Assembly: GCF_027922305.1 (NCBI RefSeq)
Contig: NZ_BSFK01000005.1
Span: 1 to 64,000, forward strand
Reading direction: 5' to 3'
DNA from: Methylopila jiangsuensis
GTDB taxonomy: Bacteria > Pseudomonadota > Alphaproteobacteria > Rhizobiales > Methylopilaceae
DNA: 64,000 bases
The position numbers and the translations under genes are program-made. This document shows positions 27,430 through 37,040 of the stretch, one piece after another. Positions within the stretch are counted from its first letter, which is position 1. The number at the start of each line of letters is the position of its first letter. The notes beneath the pieces are model-generated. The model saw only the letters and a list, made by a program, of their open reading frames with translations. It ran no database searches and was not told the origin of the DNA.

Positions 27430-28587
27430 TCAGTAGGCGTGGCCGTCGCCGCGGGCGATGGCGCGTTCGTCCACCTTGCCCCACAGCACCCGGTAGACCC
27501 AGGTGGTGTAGGCGAGGATCAGCGGCAGGAAGATCACCGTCGCCACCAGCATGATGAACAGCGTGAGGTGGCTCGACGAGGCGTCCCACACCGTCAGGCT
27601 CGACTTCGGGTCGGTCCAGGACGGCAGGATGAAGGGGAACATGGACACGCCCACCGTCGAGATCACGCCGAAGATCGACAGAGCGCTCGACAGCAGCGCC
27701 GGCACGGCCTTGCGTCCCTGCGAGAAGCCCAGGCTCGCCAGCGCGCCGAGGAAGCCCAGCGCCGGGGCGATCAGCGTCCAGCTCATGGTTCCGTAGTTCT
27801 CGAACCAGACGCCGGACGCGCGCTCCACCGTCTTGGCGAGCGGGTTGGACGGGCCGTCGGCGACCACCGCGCTCACGAAGCGATAGCCGTCCACGCCGAG
27901 CCACAGCCACAGGCCGCCGAGGGCGAACAGCGCGATGACCGCGACCGCGGCGAGGCCGCCGAAGGTCCGCGCCCGCTCGGACACCACGCCGTCCGTCTTC
28001 AGCAGCAGCCAGTTGGCGCCGTGCATGACCAGCATGGCCACCGACAGCAGGCCGCAGAGCAGGCCGAACGGGTTCAGCAGCTCGAACAGCGTGGTGCCAT
28101 CGTAGAAAATGCGCAGGTCCGGCCCGAAGTGGAAGTTCGCGCCCTGCAGCACGTTGCCCACCGCGACGCCGGTGACGAGCGCCGGCACGAGGCCGCCCAC
28201 GAACAGCGCCCAGTCCCAGCTTGCGCGCCAGCGCGGGTCTTCCCGCTTGGAGCGGTACTTGAAGCCCACGGGCCGCAGGATGAGCGCGAACAGGATCGCG
28301 AACATCGCCAGATAGAAGCCCGAGAACGACACCGCGTAGAGCGGCGGCCAGGCGGCGAACACCGCGCCGCCGCCGAGGATGAGCCACACCTGGTTGCCTT
28401 CCCACACGGGGCCGACGGAGTTGATGACCACCCGGCGCTCCAGGTCGGTCTCCGCCACGAAGGGCAGCAGCATGGCGGTTCCGAGGTCGAAGCCGTCCAT
28501 GACGGCGAAGCCGATCAGCAGAACGCCGAGCAGCACCCACCAGATGACGCGCAGGGTTTCGTAGTCGAGAAGCGTGTGCAGGATCAT
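27430..28587 (-). CDS. cydB: Cytochrome bd ubiquinol oxidase subunit II
   Basis: 385 residues, multi-pass membrane protein. It starts LDYETLRVIWWVLLGVLLIGF and contains VMDGFDLGTAMLLPF and NSVGPVWEGNQVWLILGGGA, strongly conserved CydB blocks. GFKYRSKREDPRW and the C-terminal TLFIMLVATVIFLPLILAYT fit the family. It forms the heterodimer with CydA that reduces O2 to water using quinol. It lies 6 nt after cydA. Confidence 0.97.
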   Translation of the reverse strand: MILHTLLDYETLRVIWWVLLGVLLIGFAVMDGFDLGTAMLLPFVAETDLERRVVINSVGPVWEGNQVWLILGGGAVFAAWPPLYAVSFSGFYLAMFAILFALILRPVGFKYRSKREDPRWRASWDWALFVGGLVPALVTGVAVGNVLQGANFHFGPDLRIFYDGTTLFELLNPFGLLCGLLSVAMLVMHGANWLLLKTDGVVSERARTFGGLAAVAVIALFALGGLWLWLGVDGYRFVSAVVADGPSNPLAKTVERASGVWFENYGTMSWTLIAPALGFLGALASLGFSQGRKAVPALLSSALSIFGVISTVGVSMFPFILPSWTDPKSSLTVWDASSSHLTLFIMLVATVIFLPLILAYTTWVYRVLWGKVDERAIARGDGHAY

Positions 28588-28593
28588 GACGCC

Positions 28594-30171
28594 TTACTCC
28601 GCGGGCGCGAGAGCGTGGGGGGCGAGCTCGGCCTGGGGCTCGGGATCGGGCGCGGGGCCCTTTTTGATGGCGTGGAGCATGAGGCCCATCTCCACGATGA
28701 ACAGCACGGTGTAGATCGCCGTGAAGCCGAGGATGGTCAGCAGCACCGTGAAGGCGCCGAGGTCGGACACGGCCGCCGCGGTGGGCAGCACGCCCTCGAT
28801 GATCCAGGGCTGGCGGCCCACCTCCGCGACGATCCAGCCGCATTCCGCCGCGATCCAGGGCAGCGGGATCGCCGCCACCGCGAGCTTCAGCAGCAGCGGA
28901 TAGCGGTCCAGCCGGTGGCGGGCGGAGAGGTAGAAGAACGTCGCCGTCAGGACGATGAAGAAGATGCCGAGGCCGACCATGATGCGGAAGGTCCAGAACA
29001 GCGTCGGCACATGGGGGATGGTGTCCGACGCGGCCCTGGCGATCTGCTCGTCGGTGGCCTGGCGCGGATCGTCCACGTAACGCTTCAGCAGCAGGGCGTA
29101 GCCGAGATCGTGGCCGCCGGCCTCGAAGGCCGCCTGGGCCTCCGCCGGAATGGCGCCGGGCGCAGCCGAGGCGCGGATGGTCTGCAGCGCGTCATAGGCC
29201 TCGACGCCGTTGCGGATGCGGGCCTCGGCGCTCTTCACCAGATCCTCGATGCCGGGGATTTCCGTCGTCAGCGAGCGCGTGCCGATCAGGCCCATCACCC
29301 ACGGGATGTGGACGGCGTAATGGGTCTCGCGGGCTTTCTGGTCGGGGAAGCCGAAGGCGGTGAAGGCGGCGGGCGCCGGCTCCGTCTTCCACATGGCCTC
29401 GATCGAGGCGAGCTTCATCTTCTGGTGCTCGGTGGAGAGGTAGCCGCTCTCGTCGCCCAGCACGACCACCGACAGCGAGGCCGCGAGGCCGAAGGAGGCG
29501 GCCACCGTCATGGAGCGCTTGGCGAGCTCCAGATGCCGGCCCTTCAGCAGATACCAGGCCGAGACGCCGAGCACGAAGATGGAGGCGGTGACGTAACCGG
29601 CAGAAACCGTGTGCACGAACTTCGCCTGCGCCACCGGGTTGAACAGCACGGCGAAGAAGTCGTTCACCTCCATGCGCATGGTCTGCGGGTTGAAGGCGGC
29701 GCCCACCGGGTTCTGCATCCAGCCGTTGGCGATCAGGATCCACAGCGCCGAGAAGTTCGAGCCCAGCGCCACCGCCCAGGTGGCGGCCAGATGCCCGATC
29801 TTGGACAGCTTGTCCCAGCCGAAGAAGAACAGGCCGACGAAGGTCGCCTCCAGGAAGAAGGCCATCAGGCCCTCGATCGCCAGCGGCGCGCCGAAGATGT
29901 CGCCCACGTAGTGGCTGTAGTAGCTCCAGTTCATGCCGAACTGGAACTCCATCACGAGGCCGGTGGAGACGCCCAGCACGAAGTTGATGCCGAACAGCGT
30001 GCCCCAGAACTTGGTCATCTGTCGCCAGATGGCCCGGCCGGTCATCACGTACACGGTCTCCATGATCGCGAGCAGGATCGAGAGGCCGAGGGTGAGCGGC
30101 ACGAACAGAAAGTGGTAGAGAGCGGTCAGCGCGAATTGCAATCGCGACAGGGCGACGACGTCGAGTTCCAT
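28594..30171 (-). CDS. cydA: Cytochrome bd ubiquinol oxidase subunit I
   Basis: 525 residues, very close to the E. coli length. H20 (ALYHFLFVPLTLGLS) corresponds to the b595 ligand. GMNWSYYSHYVGDIFGAPLA, the quinol-loop stretch near VLGDESGYLSTEHQKMKL, and GRQPWIIEGVLPT are present. The long periplasmic Q-loop suggests the long-Q subtype. High-affinity oxidase for low oxygen or stress. A 90-bp gap separates it from cydC, so a separate promoter is possible. Confidence 0.97.
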   Translation of the reverse strand: MELDVVALSRLQFALTALYHFLFVPLTLGLSILLAIMETVYVMTGRAIWRQMTKFWGTLFGINFVLGVSTGLVMEFQFGMNWSYYSHYVGDIFGAPLAIEGLMAFFLEATFVGLFFFGWDKLSKIGHLAATWAVALGSNFSALWILIANGWMQNPVGAAFNPQTMRMEVNDFFAVLFNPVAQAKFVHTVSAGYVTASIFVLGVSAWYLLKGRHLELAKRSMTVAASFGLAASLSVVVLGDESGYLSTEHQKMKLASIEAMWKTEPAPAAFTAFGFPDQKARETHYAVHIPWVMGLIGTRSLTTEIPGIEDLVKSAEARIRNGVEAYDALQTIRASAAPGAIPAEAQAAFEAGGHDLGYALLLKRYVDDPRQATDEQIARAASDTIPHVPTLFWTFRIMVGLGIFFIVLTATFFYLSARHRLDRYPLLLKLAVAAIPLPWIAAECGWIVAEVGRQPWIIEGVLPTAAAVSDLGAFTVLLTILGFTAIYTVLFIVEMGLMLHAIKKGPAPDPEPQAELAPHALAPAE

Positions 30172-30261
30172 CTCATGCCTCCCGGCGGGATCGCCGGCCT
30201 CCTGATGCGCGTCCCGCCGCGCAGGGCGCGGGCGGGGAGCGGGAAACGGTTCGGCTCGCGC

Positions 30262-31953
30262 TCAGTCCGGCCGGAGCCGGTCGAGCGCGGATCGAAAGTC
30301 GGGCGCGCCGCGGGCGAGATCGGCGACGACGCGCCCGCCCTCCAGCACGATCACGCGGTCGCAGACGTCGGCCTCGCGCCTCAGATGCGTGGCGACCACG
30401 AGCGTCCGTCCGCGGGTCTTCGCAACGAGACGGCGCAGCACGTCGCGGGCGGTGGGGCCATCAAGCCCGTCGGTGGGCTCGTCCAGCAGCCAGAGCGGCG
30501 CGTCGCTCAGCAGCAGCCGCGCCAGCGCCAGCCGGCGGGACTGTCCGCCGGACAGGCCCATGCCGCCTTCGCCGAGCGGCGCGTCCAGCCGGCCGGCGAA
30601 GGCGCCGAGGCCGGCGCCCGACAGCGCGTCGCGCAGGCGCGCGTCGTCCGCGTCCGGCGCGGCGAGGCGAAGGTTGTCGCGCAAGGAGTCGCGGAACAGC
30701 GTGGTGCGCTGGCTCAGCCACGCGGCGGGCGCGGCCGTGACGGAGCCTGCGGCAGGCGCGATCTCCCCGGCCATCAGCGCCATGAGGGTGGATTTGCCGG
30801 CGCCGCTCGGCCCCACAATCGCGACCCGCTCGCCGGCGCGCAGCGTGAGCGTGACCGGCGCCAGCGCGAAGCCGCGGTCGCCGGCATGGCGCGCGGCGGC
30901 CTCCGCGAGCCGCAGCGCGACGCCGGGCTCGGGGCTCGGCGCGACCGGGGCGTCCTCCGCGCTGGAATCTGTGTCGGACAGGCGCGGCGCGAGCCGCTTC
31001 GCCGCCAGCGCCGCGCGGCCGATCTCCAGCGCCCCGCGCCGGAGCGCGCCGAACGGCTCCACCGCTGCGAACACCGCGAGCAGCGCCATGGCCGCGATCG
31101 GCGCGCCGATGGTTCCACCTTCCGCCAGATGGGCCGCCGCCGCCAGCACGCCGGCCAGAAGCGCGCCCGTCAGCAGCGTCAGCGCGGCGCCGGCGCGGAC
31201 CTCGATGCGGTTGAGCGCGTCGTCGGCCTGCGCCTGCCGGGCGTCGGCGGCCATGACCGCGTCGGTCTGGGGGGCGAGGCGTCCGGCCATGACGAGCTCG
31301 GTCTGGCCCCGCACCATGTCGACCACGCGGGCGCGCAGCGCCTCTCCCGCGTAGGCGCGCCGCCGCGTCGGACGGCGCGCCGCCCGCGCCGCGAGCACGG
31401 CGACGCCGAGGCCGCCAACGAGCAGCGCGCCGCCGGCCGCGAGGCCGAGCCGGAAGTCGAGGAACGAGAGCAGGATCGCCGCCACCGCCGCGGTCGCGGC
31501 GCAGGCGACGAGCGGGATGATCCCGCGCAGATAAAGCGCGTCCAGCGCGTCCACGTCCGAGGTCAGGCGGAACAGCAGCCGCGCCGGGCGGGCGAGCAGC
31601 GTGCGGGCGGCCTGAGGCCGCGCCCAGCCGCGGAACAGACGCTCCCGGAAAGCGGCGAGCGCCTTCAGCGTGGCGTCGTGGGTCGTCACGCGCTCGCCGT
31701 AGCGGGCCGCGGTGCGCAGCAGCGCGAAGCCGCGCACGCCGGCGCCGGGCACGAACACATCGAAGGCGAGGGCTGCGGCCGCGGTCAGCCCCGCAAGCGC
31801 GGTGGCGGTGATGAACCAGCCCGACAGCGCCAGCAGGCCGAGGCCTGCGAGCGCCGTCACGACGGCGAGGCCCATGCCGGCGTGGAGCCGCAGGCCGCCC
31901 TCCCGCGCCAGCGCGCGGACCACGGGACGAAGGGCGTTGAGGTCGCCGCTCAC
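30262..31953 (-). CDS. cydC: Heterodimeric ABC exporter subunit CydC
   Basis: 563 residues. A six-helix exporter domain (about 1-320) precedes an ATPase with Walker A GPSGAGKST, signature LSGGQSRRLALAR, Walker B WLLDEPTDGL and switch His in VVATHLRR. CydDC exports thiols such as cysteine or glutathione to the periplasm and is needed for assembly of cytochrome bd. The GTG start overlaps the cydD stop by 4 nt (GTGA), consistent with a 1:1 complex. Confidence 0.93.
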   Translation of the reverse strand: MSGDLNALRPVVRALAREGGLRLHAGMGLAVVTALAGLGLLALSGWFITATALAGLTAAAALAFDVFVPGAGVRGFALLRTAARYGERVTTHDATLKALAAFRERLFRGWARPQAARTLLARPARLLFRLTSDVDALDALYLRGIIPLVACAATAAVAAILLSFLDFRLGLAAGGALLVGGLGVAVLAARAARRPTRRRAYAGEALRARVVDMVRGQTELVMAGRLAPQTDAVMAADARQAQADDALNRIEVRAGAALTLLTGALLAGVLAAAAHLAEGGTIGAPIAAMALLAVFAAVEPFGALRRGALEIGRAALAAKRLAPRLSDTDSSAEDAPVAPSPEPGVALRLAEAAARHAGDRGFALAPVTLTLRAGERVAIVGPSGAGKSTLMALMAGEIAPAAGSVTAAPAAWLSQRTTLFRDSLRDNLRLAAPDADDARLRDALSGAGLGAFAGRLDAPLGEGGMGLSGGQSRRLALARLLLSDAPLWLLDEPTDGLDGPTARDVLRRLVAKTRGRTLVVATHLRREADVCDRVIVLEGGRVVADLARGAPDFRSALDRLRPD

Positions 31954-33647
31954 GCTGCGTCCTCCAGACGCGCGTCGTCGAAGCGGACGATGCGGTCCAT
32001 GCGGGCCGCAAGCTCCGGATCATGGGTCGCGACGATAAGGGTGCGCCCCGCCGACAGCGCGATCAGCGCGTCCATGATCTGGCGCGCCGTCTCCCGGTCG
32101 AGATGGGCGGTGGGCTCGTCGGCCAGCACCAGCGTGGCGCCGGGCGCAACAGCCAGACGCGCCAGCGCCAGCCGCAGCGTCTCGCCGCCGGAGAGGCCAA
32201 GGCCGTTCTCGCCCACGGCGGCGTCGCCGCGACGGTCGAGCAGCGGCCCAAGAGCGGTCGCGCGCAGGGCGCGCTCCGCCTGAACGCGGCCGATGTCCGG
32301 CCGGCCGAGACGCACGTTGCGGCTGAGGCTGCCGGAGAAGACGTGGGGCGTCTGCCCGATCCAGACCATGCGGGCGCGCAAGGCCGCCGCCGTGTCCGGC
32401 GTCATCTCCGCGCCGCCGATCAGGATGCGGCCGCCCGCCGCCGGGGCGAGGCCGGCGATCAGCGCGAGCAGGGTGGACTTGCCGGTGCCGCTCGGGCCCA
32501 GCACGGCGACGCGCTCGCCCGGCGCGACTACGAGGCTGAAGCCGTCGAGCGCCGGTCGTTCCGCGCCGTCATGGGCGAAGCGCAAACCCTTGAGCCGCAC
32601 CACCGGGGCCGGGCCGAACGGCGGCGCGAAGGCGGGCTCGTCCACGGCTCCGGGCAGGGCCATGCGGCCCGGAGCCGCCAGCCGCTCCAGCGCCTCGAGC
32701 GCGGCCTGTCCCGACGCCCGGTCGTGCCACGCGGCGGACAGCTCCCGGAGCGGCTCGAAGAAGGCCGGCGCCAGCAGCAGCACGAACAGCCCTTCGGGCA
32801 GCGACAGACGGCCGCCCCAGGCGCCGAAGGGGATCTGGCCGAGCAGGTTGAAGCCCACATAGACCGCGACCAGCGCCACGCCGAGCGCCGAGAACAGCTC
32901 CAGCACCGCGGACGACAGGAAGGCGATGCGCAGCACCGCCATGGCGCGGCGGCGCAAGCCGTCCGCCTCCGCGCGCACCCGCTGCGCCGTGGCCTCCACC
33001 GCGCCGGCCGAGCGGATGGCGTCGAGGCCCCGCAGCCGGTCGAGCAGGAAGCCGTTCATCTCGCCCATGGCCACGAACTGGCGCTCGCTCGCCGCCTTGG
33101 CGCGCCAGCCCACCAGCGCCATGAACAGGGGAATGAGCGGCGCGGCCGCCATGAGGATCAGCGCAGCGAGCCACGAGAGGGGCGCCACGCAGGCGAGGAT
33201 GACGAGCGGGACCGCCGTCGCCTTGAACCGGGCGGGCTGGAAGCGCGCCACGTAAGCCGTCACCGCCTCCGCCTGTTCGGCGAGGACGCTTGCGGCGAGG
33301 CCCGAGGGCGCGCGGCCGGCGTCGAGCGGCGAACGGGCCGCGAGGGCGCGGGTCGCGTTGAAGCGCAGGCGGGAAAGCTCGGCGCGCGCGTCCCGGAAGG
33401 CGAGGCGCTGGCCCGCCGCGTCGAGGCCCGCGCGCAGGGCGCCGAAGCCAATCAGCGCCGCCGCAGGCGCCAGCATGGCCGTCGCGCCGCCGCCTTCGGC
33501 GATGCGGCCGACGCCGAGGGCGAGCGCCGCGGCCTGCGGCAGCCACATGAGCGCCGCGGCCGCCTGCAGCCACAGGGCGAGCGACGCCCTCGGACGGGAG
33601 CGTCCGGGCTCAGGCGAAGCGTCGGTCGTGGGCGGCGTGTGAGTCAT
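31950..33647 (-). CDS. cydD: Heterodimeric ABC exporter subunit CydD
   Basis: 565 residues from ATG 33647 (MTHTPPTTD). A TTG at 33722 would add 25 residues but would place the FNR/FixK-like box inside the coding region, so I reject it. Exporter helices are followed by Walker A GPSGTGKST, signature LSGGETLRLALARLA and Walker B LVLADEPTAHLD. First gene of the five-gene cyd operon. The ribosome-binding site is weak. Confidence 0.92.
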   Translation of the reverse strand: MTHTPPTTDASPEPGRSRPRASLALWLQAAAALMWLPQAAALALGVGRIAEGGGATAMLAPAAALIGFGALRAGLDAAGQRLAFRDARAELSRLRFNATRALAARSPLDAGRAPSGLAASVLAEQAEAVTAYVARFQPARFKATAVPLVILACVAPLSWLAALILMAAAPLIPLFMALVGWRAKAASERQFVAMGEMNGFLLDRLRGLDAIRSAGAVEATAQRVRAEADGLRRRAMAVLRIAFLSSAVLELFSALGVALVAVYVGFNLLGQIPFGAWGGRLSLPEGLFVLLLAPAFFEPLRELSAAWHDRASGQAALEALERLAAPGRMALPGAVDEPAFAPPFGPAPVVRLKGLRFAHDGAERPALDGFSLVVAPGERVAVLGPSGTGKSTLLALIAGLAPAAGGRILIGGAEMTPDTAAALRARMVWIGQTPHVFSGSLSRNVRLGRPDIGRVQAERALRATALGPLLDRRGDAAVGENGLGLSGGETLRLALARLAVAPGATLVLADEPTAHLDRETARQIMDALIALSAGRTLIVATHDPELAARMDRIVRFDDARLEDAA

Positions 33648-33702
33648 TGAGTCTCGCGGCGGCTCGTCGCGATCCTTCTGACTCCGAGGCCTATCGCCGT
33701 CT

Positions 33703-33716
33703 TTGACCTGGAACAA
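33703..33716. promoter_or_regulatory. FNR/FixK-type box upstream of cydD
   Basis: TTGACCTGGAACAA (plus strand) differs at two positions from TTGATCTGGATCAA, the alphaproteobacterial FixK/FNR consensus. Its centre is 62 bp upstream of the cydD ATG. With activation from -41.5 this predicts a leader of about 20 nt. It implies low-oxygen induction of cydDCABX. Confidence 0.7.
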
Positions 33717-33758
33717 GTCCAAGTTGAGCGAACGCGGATGGGCATTTGGTCAGCCCCC

Positions 33759-35153
33759 TCAGGGGCGCCGGAACGTCTCGCCGGTGAGCAGGTTCCGCGT
33801 CCCGCGATAGAGCCAGTACATCCTGCGGCGGCGGGCGAAGGCGGCGAGCGCGCCCTCGCGGCGGCGCCGCGCCGCGTCCGCGTTGTGGCGCGCGTCCGAG
33901 CGGGCGAGGATGTCGCCGAGACGGGCGAGCGCGGCCTGCGCTTCCGCAAAGTCGCCGGTTCTGACGGCTATCTCCACACCGGCTCGCGCGGCGGAGATGG
34001 CCTGCGTGCCCACGCCGCCGGCCCGTTCCGCCTCGCCCGCGGCCGAGCGCTCGAAGCTCTGCAACTGCGGCGGGCGCGGGGCGTCCGTGGGGAGACGCTC
34101 CAGCGTCTCGATCAGCGCCGCGGGGGAGAAGCGCGGGTCGTAACCGACCCGCTCCAGCCAGCCGGCGTGGGGCTGGCGGCGGGGCAGATCGTCGAGGGTC
34201 GCGCAGGCGGACAGGTCGACGCCGAGCCCGCTCGCGAACAGCGCGTGGGTTCCGTAGGCGTTGCGCACGCCGAAATCGAGCGCGATGCAGGCCGGCACGC
34301 CATGGTCCAGCGCGTCGAACAGAGCGGTGGACGAGATGGTGGCGAACAGGTCCGCCGTTTCAAGCTCCTCCTCCAGCGGGGCGTGCGACAGCTCCAGGTT
34401 GGACGGGCGGTCGGGCATGGCGGCGATCAGCCGTTCCATAGGCGCCGCCTGCTCATGAAACGTGCGTTCGTTCGCCCGCACCCGCAGCTTCACCACCACC
34501 CGCCAGCGCGGGGTCGCCCGCGCCAGCCGCGCCAGCGTCGCCGCAAGCTCCGCCCGATGGCGCGGGTCGGACGGCGCCGCCACCTGTTCCGCGAACACGA
34601 AGACGGGGCGCGCCTCAGGCCCGGGCGGCGGCTTCAGAGGACGCTGGGGGCGGTCGGTGGCGCGGCGGAGGCCGGTGATCGCGAGCGGCTGGGTCTCGAA
34701 CGCCGTGCCGCGCGTGAACTCGAGGAAGGCGTCCCGGTCGCGCGGGCCGTTGAGCGCCACCACGTCGCACCCGAGCCGCCAGGCGGCGCCCTCCTCGAAC
34801 CGTTCGAACACCAGCCCGTTGAAGCCGCTGAACAGCGCCGGCCCGCGGCGCCCGCGGGCGCGGTCGGCGAGATCGGCGTCGTGGCGGAAGCGGGCGATGC
34901 GGCTGCCGGTGGCGAACACGCCGACCGAGTCATAGCCGAGGACGCGCTCCGACACCGCAAGCTCTCCGAGCCAGGCTTCGAAGGTTTCGAACCGTTCCGT
35001 CACGCGGGCGCGCAGGGCGGCGGGAAGCTCGTGCGGCGCGTGCAGGGCGAAGGCGACGTCCCAGCCGCGGGCCTCGAAGGCGCGGGCGAGCGGCAGGGCG
35101 CCGAACACCTGGCTGTCCAGATCGCAGGCGAACAGGGCGCGACGTCGCGTCAT
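33759..35153 (-). CDS. Uncharacterised GT-B-like glycosyltransferase-family protein
   Basis: 464 residues; no firm family. It starts ALFACDLDSQVFGALPLARAFEARGWDVAFAL, which resembles the first Rossmann unit of GT-B glycosyltransferases. A later segment (FATISSTALFDALDHGVPAC) resembles the nucleotide-sugar or CDP-polyol transferase region in which a serine pair precedes an acceptor-side helix. The C-terminal third is Arg- and Ala-rich and lacks signal or membrane segments. It lies between the cyd operon and a divergent transglutaminase gene. A role in capsule or surface glycan is inference. Confidence 0.5.
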   Translation of the reverse strand: MTRRRALFACDLDSQVFGALPLARAFEARGWDVAFALHAPHELPAALRARVTERFETFEAWLGELAVSERVLGYDSVGVFATGSRIARFRHDADLADRARGRRGPALFSGFNGLVFERFEEGAAWRLGCDVVALNGPRDRDAFLEFTRGTAFETQPLAITGLRRATDRPQRPLKPPPGPEARPVFVFAEQVAAPSDPRHRAELAATLARLARATPRWRVVVKLRVRANERTFHEQAAPMERLIAAMPDRPSNLELSHAPLEEELETADLFATISSTALFDALDHGVPACIALDFGVRNAYGTHALFASGLGVDLSACATLDDLPRRQPHAGWLERVGYDPRFSPAALIETLERLPTDAPRPPQLQSFERSAAGEAERAGGVGTQAISAARAGVEIAVRTGDFAEAQAALARLGDILARSDARHNADAARRRREGALAAFARRRRMYWLYRGTRNLLTGETFRRP

Positions 35154-35305
35154 GGGCGCTAAAGCCTCTGATATGCAACGGAAAGCCGGCTTGGAGCGTT
35201 TTGCGGGCGTTCACAGTGTGTGCGGCGCGGCACGGGGCTTGCTCGTGTCACGACGGCCAGCGCGGGACGTCTCGCGAAGGTCTGCAGCCGGGGAGGAAAT
35301 CGGTC

Positions 35306-36115
35306 TTGAAGATCAGGGTCGGGTTCGAGATCGTTCATCATTTTCCGCAGCCCACGCCGCTCCTGATGATGCTGAACGTGCATCCGAGCCGCGAGAAGGA
35401 CCTGATACGGCCGGACCGCATCGAATCCTACCCTTACGCGCCGATCGCAGCCTATCTGGACGGCTTCGGCAACGTCTGCAGCCGGACGCTCGCGCCCGCG
35501 GGCGACTTCACCCTCATGACCGACGCGCTGGTGGCCGACAGCGGCGAGCCGGACGTGGCCGACTGGGGGGCGATCCAGCATCGGGTCGAGGACCTTCCCG
35601 ACGACGTTCTGGTCTATCTGCTGCCGAGCCGCTACTGCGACGCCGACAAGCTGGTGGCGCAGGCGTGGTCGCTGTTCGGCGCCGCGCCTCCCGGCTGGGC
35701 GATGGTCCAGACCATCGTGGACTTCGTCCACGGCCACATCCGCTTCGGCTACGCCCACGCCAGCTCCACGCGGTCGGCCTCGGAGGCGTTCGCGGAAGGG
35801 CGCGGCGTGTGCCGGGACTTCGCCCATCTCGCCATAACGCTCTGCCGCTGCATGAACATTCCCGCGCGCTACGCCACCGGCTATCTGGGCGACATCGGCG
35901 TGCCGCGCGACCCGGCGCCGATGGATTTCAGCGCGTGGTTCGAGGTCTATGTCGGCGGCCGCTGGCGCACCTTCGACGCCCGCCACAACAAGCCCCGCAT
36001 CGGCCGCATCGTCATGGCCAGGGGGCGCGACGCCGCCGACGCGGCGCTCACCACCGCCTTCGGCGCCAACACGCTGAAGAGCTTCCGGGTCTGGACGGAC
36101 GAGCAGTTCGACTGA
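35306..36115 (+). CDS. Transglutaminase-like family protein
   Basis: 269 residues from TTG 35306, chosen because GGGAGGAAA lies 9 nt upstream; the frame extends further but without family sequence. An N-terminal beta domain (about 1-100) precedes the transglutaminase core with catalytic C169 in GRGVCRDFAHLA and D224 in FDARHN. The position expected for the catalytic histidine (HAW) is serine (FSAW, S209); H227 follows the aspartate. It may act as a cysteine protease, a transglutaminase or a catalytically altered homologue. No signal peptide is visible. It is divergent from the GT-like gene. Confidence 0.8.
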   Translation: MKIRVGFEIVHHFPQPTPLLMMLNVHPSREKDLIRPDRIESYPYAPIAAYLDGFGNVCSRTLAPAGDFTLMTDALVADSGEPDVADWGAIQHRVEDLPDDVLVYLLPSRYCDADKLVAQAWSLFGAAPPGWAMVQTIVDFVHGHIRFGYAHASSTRSASEAFAEGRGVCRDFAHLAITLCRCMNIPARYATGYLGDIGVPRDPAPMDFSAWFEVYVGGRWRTFDARHNKPRIGRIVMARGRDAADAALTTAFGANTLKSFRVWTDEQFD

Positions 36116-36164
36116 GCGCCGGGAACGGCATGGCGCGGAATCCTGAGGGAGCCGCCTGCCGCGT

Positions 36165-37040
36165 TCAGCCTCCGAGCCCTGCGAAGATGACGCCCTTCCG
36201 CCCGACGCGCGCGCTGCGCATGACGTGACGCAGAAGCTGGGAACGACGCTCCGGCGACATGAACGGGCAGCTGTCCAGAAGGGCGGCGGTATTGATCCGC
36301 AGCCGGCCCGGCGTCGCGGGGCACGACCGGGGGTCGAAGTAACCTTCCTCGTCGACGACCGCCGGCGCGACGTCGTCCCAGCCGATGGAGGCGTAATAGT
36401 CGTGGAACTTGAAGTCGTCGCCTTTGGGCAGGTCGCTCGCCTTCAGCCAGTAAGCGGGAACGCCGTAGGCATGGGCGCAGATCACCCCATGAAGCGAGCT
36501 GGAAACGATCATTTCGCACGACGTGACGTTCCGGACGAACTCCTCGATCTCGCCCTGCACGTCGATCACCAGAGGATCGTCGCAGCCGCGGATTTTTGGG
36601 AGAGGGATGACGTCCTTTTCCCTGAAGTGCTGGATGACGCCATACCGGCGCGACGCCGCAGGCGCGCCGGAAATGAAGAGCGGGCAGAAGATCGCGGGAT
36701 CGCCATAGATCTCGGGGCACGCGACGCCCTTCGCCAGCAGCCGCGCGCGCGTCTTGGGCCCACGCACGGCGCAGATGCGGGCGGGAGGGGCGGCTGGAAA
36801 CGCGCGGCGGTTGAGAAACCCCTGGCCCCAGACGATCTCATTGGGATGTACGCCGCTCACGCCGCTGCCGACGACCCGAAAAACCGGCCTGTCGCCCCAC
36901 TCAAGGACGTCATCCACATGGGCCACAGGCTTCTGCGCGAGCCTGTTGATCAGCGGAGGATTCAGCTTGTCGCCCCAGTTCGAACTGACCGGCCCGGTGC
37001 GCGGCCAGCGGGCGACGATGACTTGCGTGTCGAAGTACAT
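36165..37040 (-). CDS. Polysaccharide pyruvyltransferase family protein
   Basis: 291 residues from ATG 37040. It has NWGDKLNPPLINRL near the start, VFRVVGSGV, ICAVRGPKTRARL and IVSSSLHGVICAHAYGVPAYW, the core of PF04230 enzymes. These transfer pyruvate from phosphoenolpyruvate to hydroxyls of surface glycans, forming ketals. No ribosome-binding site is strong, and the longer reading to 37163 lacks family sequence. Its neighbours suggest surface-polysaccharide chemistry, but the acceptor glycan is unknown. Confidence 0.8.
   Translation of the reverse strand: MYFDTQVIVARWPRTGPVSSNWGDKLNPPLINRLAQKPVAHVDDVLEWGDRPVFRVVGSGVSGVHPNEIVWGQGFLNRRAFPAAPPARICAVRGPKTRARLLAKGVACPEIYGDPAIFCPLFISGAPAASRRYGVIQHFREKDVIPLPKIRGCDDPLVIDVQGEIEEFVRNVTSCEMIVSSSLHGVICAHAYGVPAYWLKASDLPKGDDFKFHDYYASIGWDDVAPAVVDEEGYFDPRSCPATPGRLRINTAALLDSCPFMSPERRSQLLRHVMRSARVGRKGVIFAGLGG

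Noticed and set aside
27262..32283. A 1673-codon open frame on the plus strand
   Set aside because: It is antisense to cydB, cydA and cydC, consists largely of Arg/Gln/Glu/His-rich sequence with no domain, and is an artefact of high-GC codon bias. Similar shadows occur opposite dnaG, uvrC and the RND genes.
33648..33722. Upstream TTG start for cydD
   Set aside because: It would put the FNR/FixK-like box inside the coding sequence, and the added residues are charged and not family-like.
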